Source of the DNA: an uncultured bacterium
GTDB lineage: Bacteria > Actinomycetota > Actinomycetes > S36-B12
DNA length: 5,079 nt
Reading direction: 5' to 3'
NCBI GenBank assembly: GCA_903896585.1
Contig: CAITYI010000087.1
Location: 1-5,079, forward strand
In this document: piece by piece, positions 4,236-5,079 of the stretch
Numbering within the stretch: position 1 is the stretch's first letter
How the letters are laid out: every line of letters starts with the position of its first letter
Translations under genes and position numbers: made by a program
The notes under the pieces: generated by a model
The model's input: only the letters and a program-made list of their open reading frames with translations
Told to the model about the DNA's origin: nothing
The model's database searches: none

Positions 4236-5079
4236 CCGCGGGGGGTGGCTCGGCGGTTCATTTCGGCAAGGCGGTCGTTATAGGCGTTGAGTTCGGCATC
4301 GCCATCTCGGTCTGCCTGGCGATCCTTACGAACGGCCTCGCGATCGTCGCTGCGGGCCCACTGCACCATGATGGCGATTAAGACAATAAGTGCGGGCACT
4401 TCACCCAATCCCCACGCGACCTGGCCCCCGTACAGGGTGTCCTGCAACGGATCGGTGACCCATTCTGGGCGCACAATTCCGTACCATTCCACGGCCATGG
4501 GTGTGGTGCCCATCATCATGATGATGGCGAAGAATGCGTGAACGCTGAGTGCAAGAAGTAACAGCACGATGCGACCCCAGTAGGGCAGTGGCTTGGGGCG
4601 TGGGTCAATTCCGATCAGGACCCAGTAGAACAAATAGCCGGCAAAAACGAAGTGAAGTTGCATGATGATGTGCCCAACATGGCTTCCCATCAGCCAGCCA
4701 AAAGCGGGCGTCAAATACAACCCATATAAACCTATGACATAAACGATGAACACATACACAGGGTTGGTGAGCACTCGAGTGATCGGGCTGTGCAGGAACC
4801 ACACGATCCACTCCCGGGGACCGCGCTCACCGGTGCGTGACGGTCGCAATGCGCGTAGGGCCAATGTCGCGGGTGCACCCATGACTAAGAAGATTGGCCC
4901 CAACATGGTGAGCGTCATGTGTTGGGTCATGTGCAGTCCAACCGACACTTGTGAATACAACGCTATTCCAGAATTGGTGCACCAAATGACAACAGCGATA
5001 CCCGCCATCCAGGAAACAAGTCGCATGATGGGCCACTTGTCACCACGTTGACGCAAGCGGGCATAACCGATTGCATACA
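4232..5079 (-). CDS. ctaG: CtaG-family cytochrome c oxidase assembly protein, C-terminal part (5' end outside window)
   Basis: The frame is open through the right edge, so the start is missing; 281 residues are visible. The TTG at 5056 is an internal Leu codon, since the residues before it (YAIGYAR) continue the family pattern leading to LRQRGDKWPIMR. About six membrane helices can be seen, near residues 19-41, 52-74, 105-126, 135-156, 169-190 and 218-239, followed by a charged cytosolic tail rich in Arg and Asp. Caa3_CtaG signatures are LHMTQHMTL with H49 and H53, GPIFLVMGAPATLALRAL, SHVGHIIMQLHFVFAG, VLIGIDPRPKPLPYWGR and HAFFAIIMMMGTT. Family members are linked to copper delivery to, or assembly of, the caa3-type oxidase; conserved His and Met are plausible copper ligands. 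In many actinobacteria this domain is fused behind a CopD domain, but whether that holds here lies outside the window. The rhodanese gene follows after 31 nt, separated by an operator-like repeat. Confidence 0.88.
   Translation of the reverse strand, partial: YAIGYARLRQRGDKWPIMRLVSWMAGIAVVIWCTNSGIALYSQVSVGLHMTQHMTLTMLGPIFLVMGAPATLALRALRPSRTGERGPREWIVWFLHSPITRVLTNPVYVFIVYVIGLYGLYLTPAFGWLMGSHVGHIIMQLHFVFAGYLFYWVLIGIDPRPKPLPYWGRIVLLLLALSVHAFFAIIMMMGTTPMAVEWYGIVRPEWVTDPLQDTLYGGQVAWGLGEVPALIVLIAIMVQWARSDDREAVRKDRQADRDGDAELNAYNDRLAEMNRRATPRG

Overview
The window looks like part of a compact, gene-dense actinobacterial chromosome. The evidence is a DevR/DosR-type response regulator with a DevS/DosT-type histidine kinase, a protein of the mycothiol-dependent maleylpyruvate isomerase family (mycothiol is an actinobacterial thiol), an actinobacterial-style CtaG membrane protein, and several genes whose likely -10 boxes sit about 6-7 nt before the ATG, as in leaderless actinobacterial mRNAs. 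Base composition is moderate rather than very GC-rich, and gene ends abut or overlap. This suggests a streamlined, perhaps aquatic, actinobacterium; that placement is inference only.

Layout from left to right. (1) The C-terminal part of a DevS-like sensor kinase enters from the left edge on the + strand and ends at 664. (2) A complete DevR-like response regulator lies on the - strand, tail to tail with the kinase and with no base between the two stop codons. (3) A MDMPI/DinB-fold protein lies upstream of it on the same strand. (4) Divergent from that is a nitrilase-superfamily hydrolase on the + strand. (5) Convergent with the hydrolase, their stop codons overlapping by 4 nt, is a - strand cluster which reads from the right edge: ctaG (partial), then a rhodanese-domain lipoprotein, then a secreted YkuD-type L,D-transpeptidase-like protein.

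The right-hand cluster holds the most unusual sequence. The 31-bp gap between ctaG and the rhodanese gene carries a CsoR/CstR-like inverted repeat (ATACCC-N4-GGGTAT) that covers the likely -10 box and overlaps the natural ATG. From that ATG, codon 4 is an in-frame amber TAG; without it the reading frame would encode a textbook lipoprotein signal peptide. Only 2 nt after the rhodanese stop, the YkuD gene begins, and its signal-peptide codons contain a perfect 14-bp inverted repeat followed by six Ts on the coding strand, which is a textbook intrinsic terminator inside an open reading frame. Together these suggest a cell-envelope operon under metal- or sulfur-responsive control, with a possible translation-dependent attenuator between its last two genes, or one that is decaying. 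The sequence alone cannot decide between these.

There is no RNA gene, mobile element, CRISPR array or gene-free stretch above 100 bases in the window.
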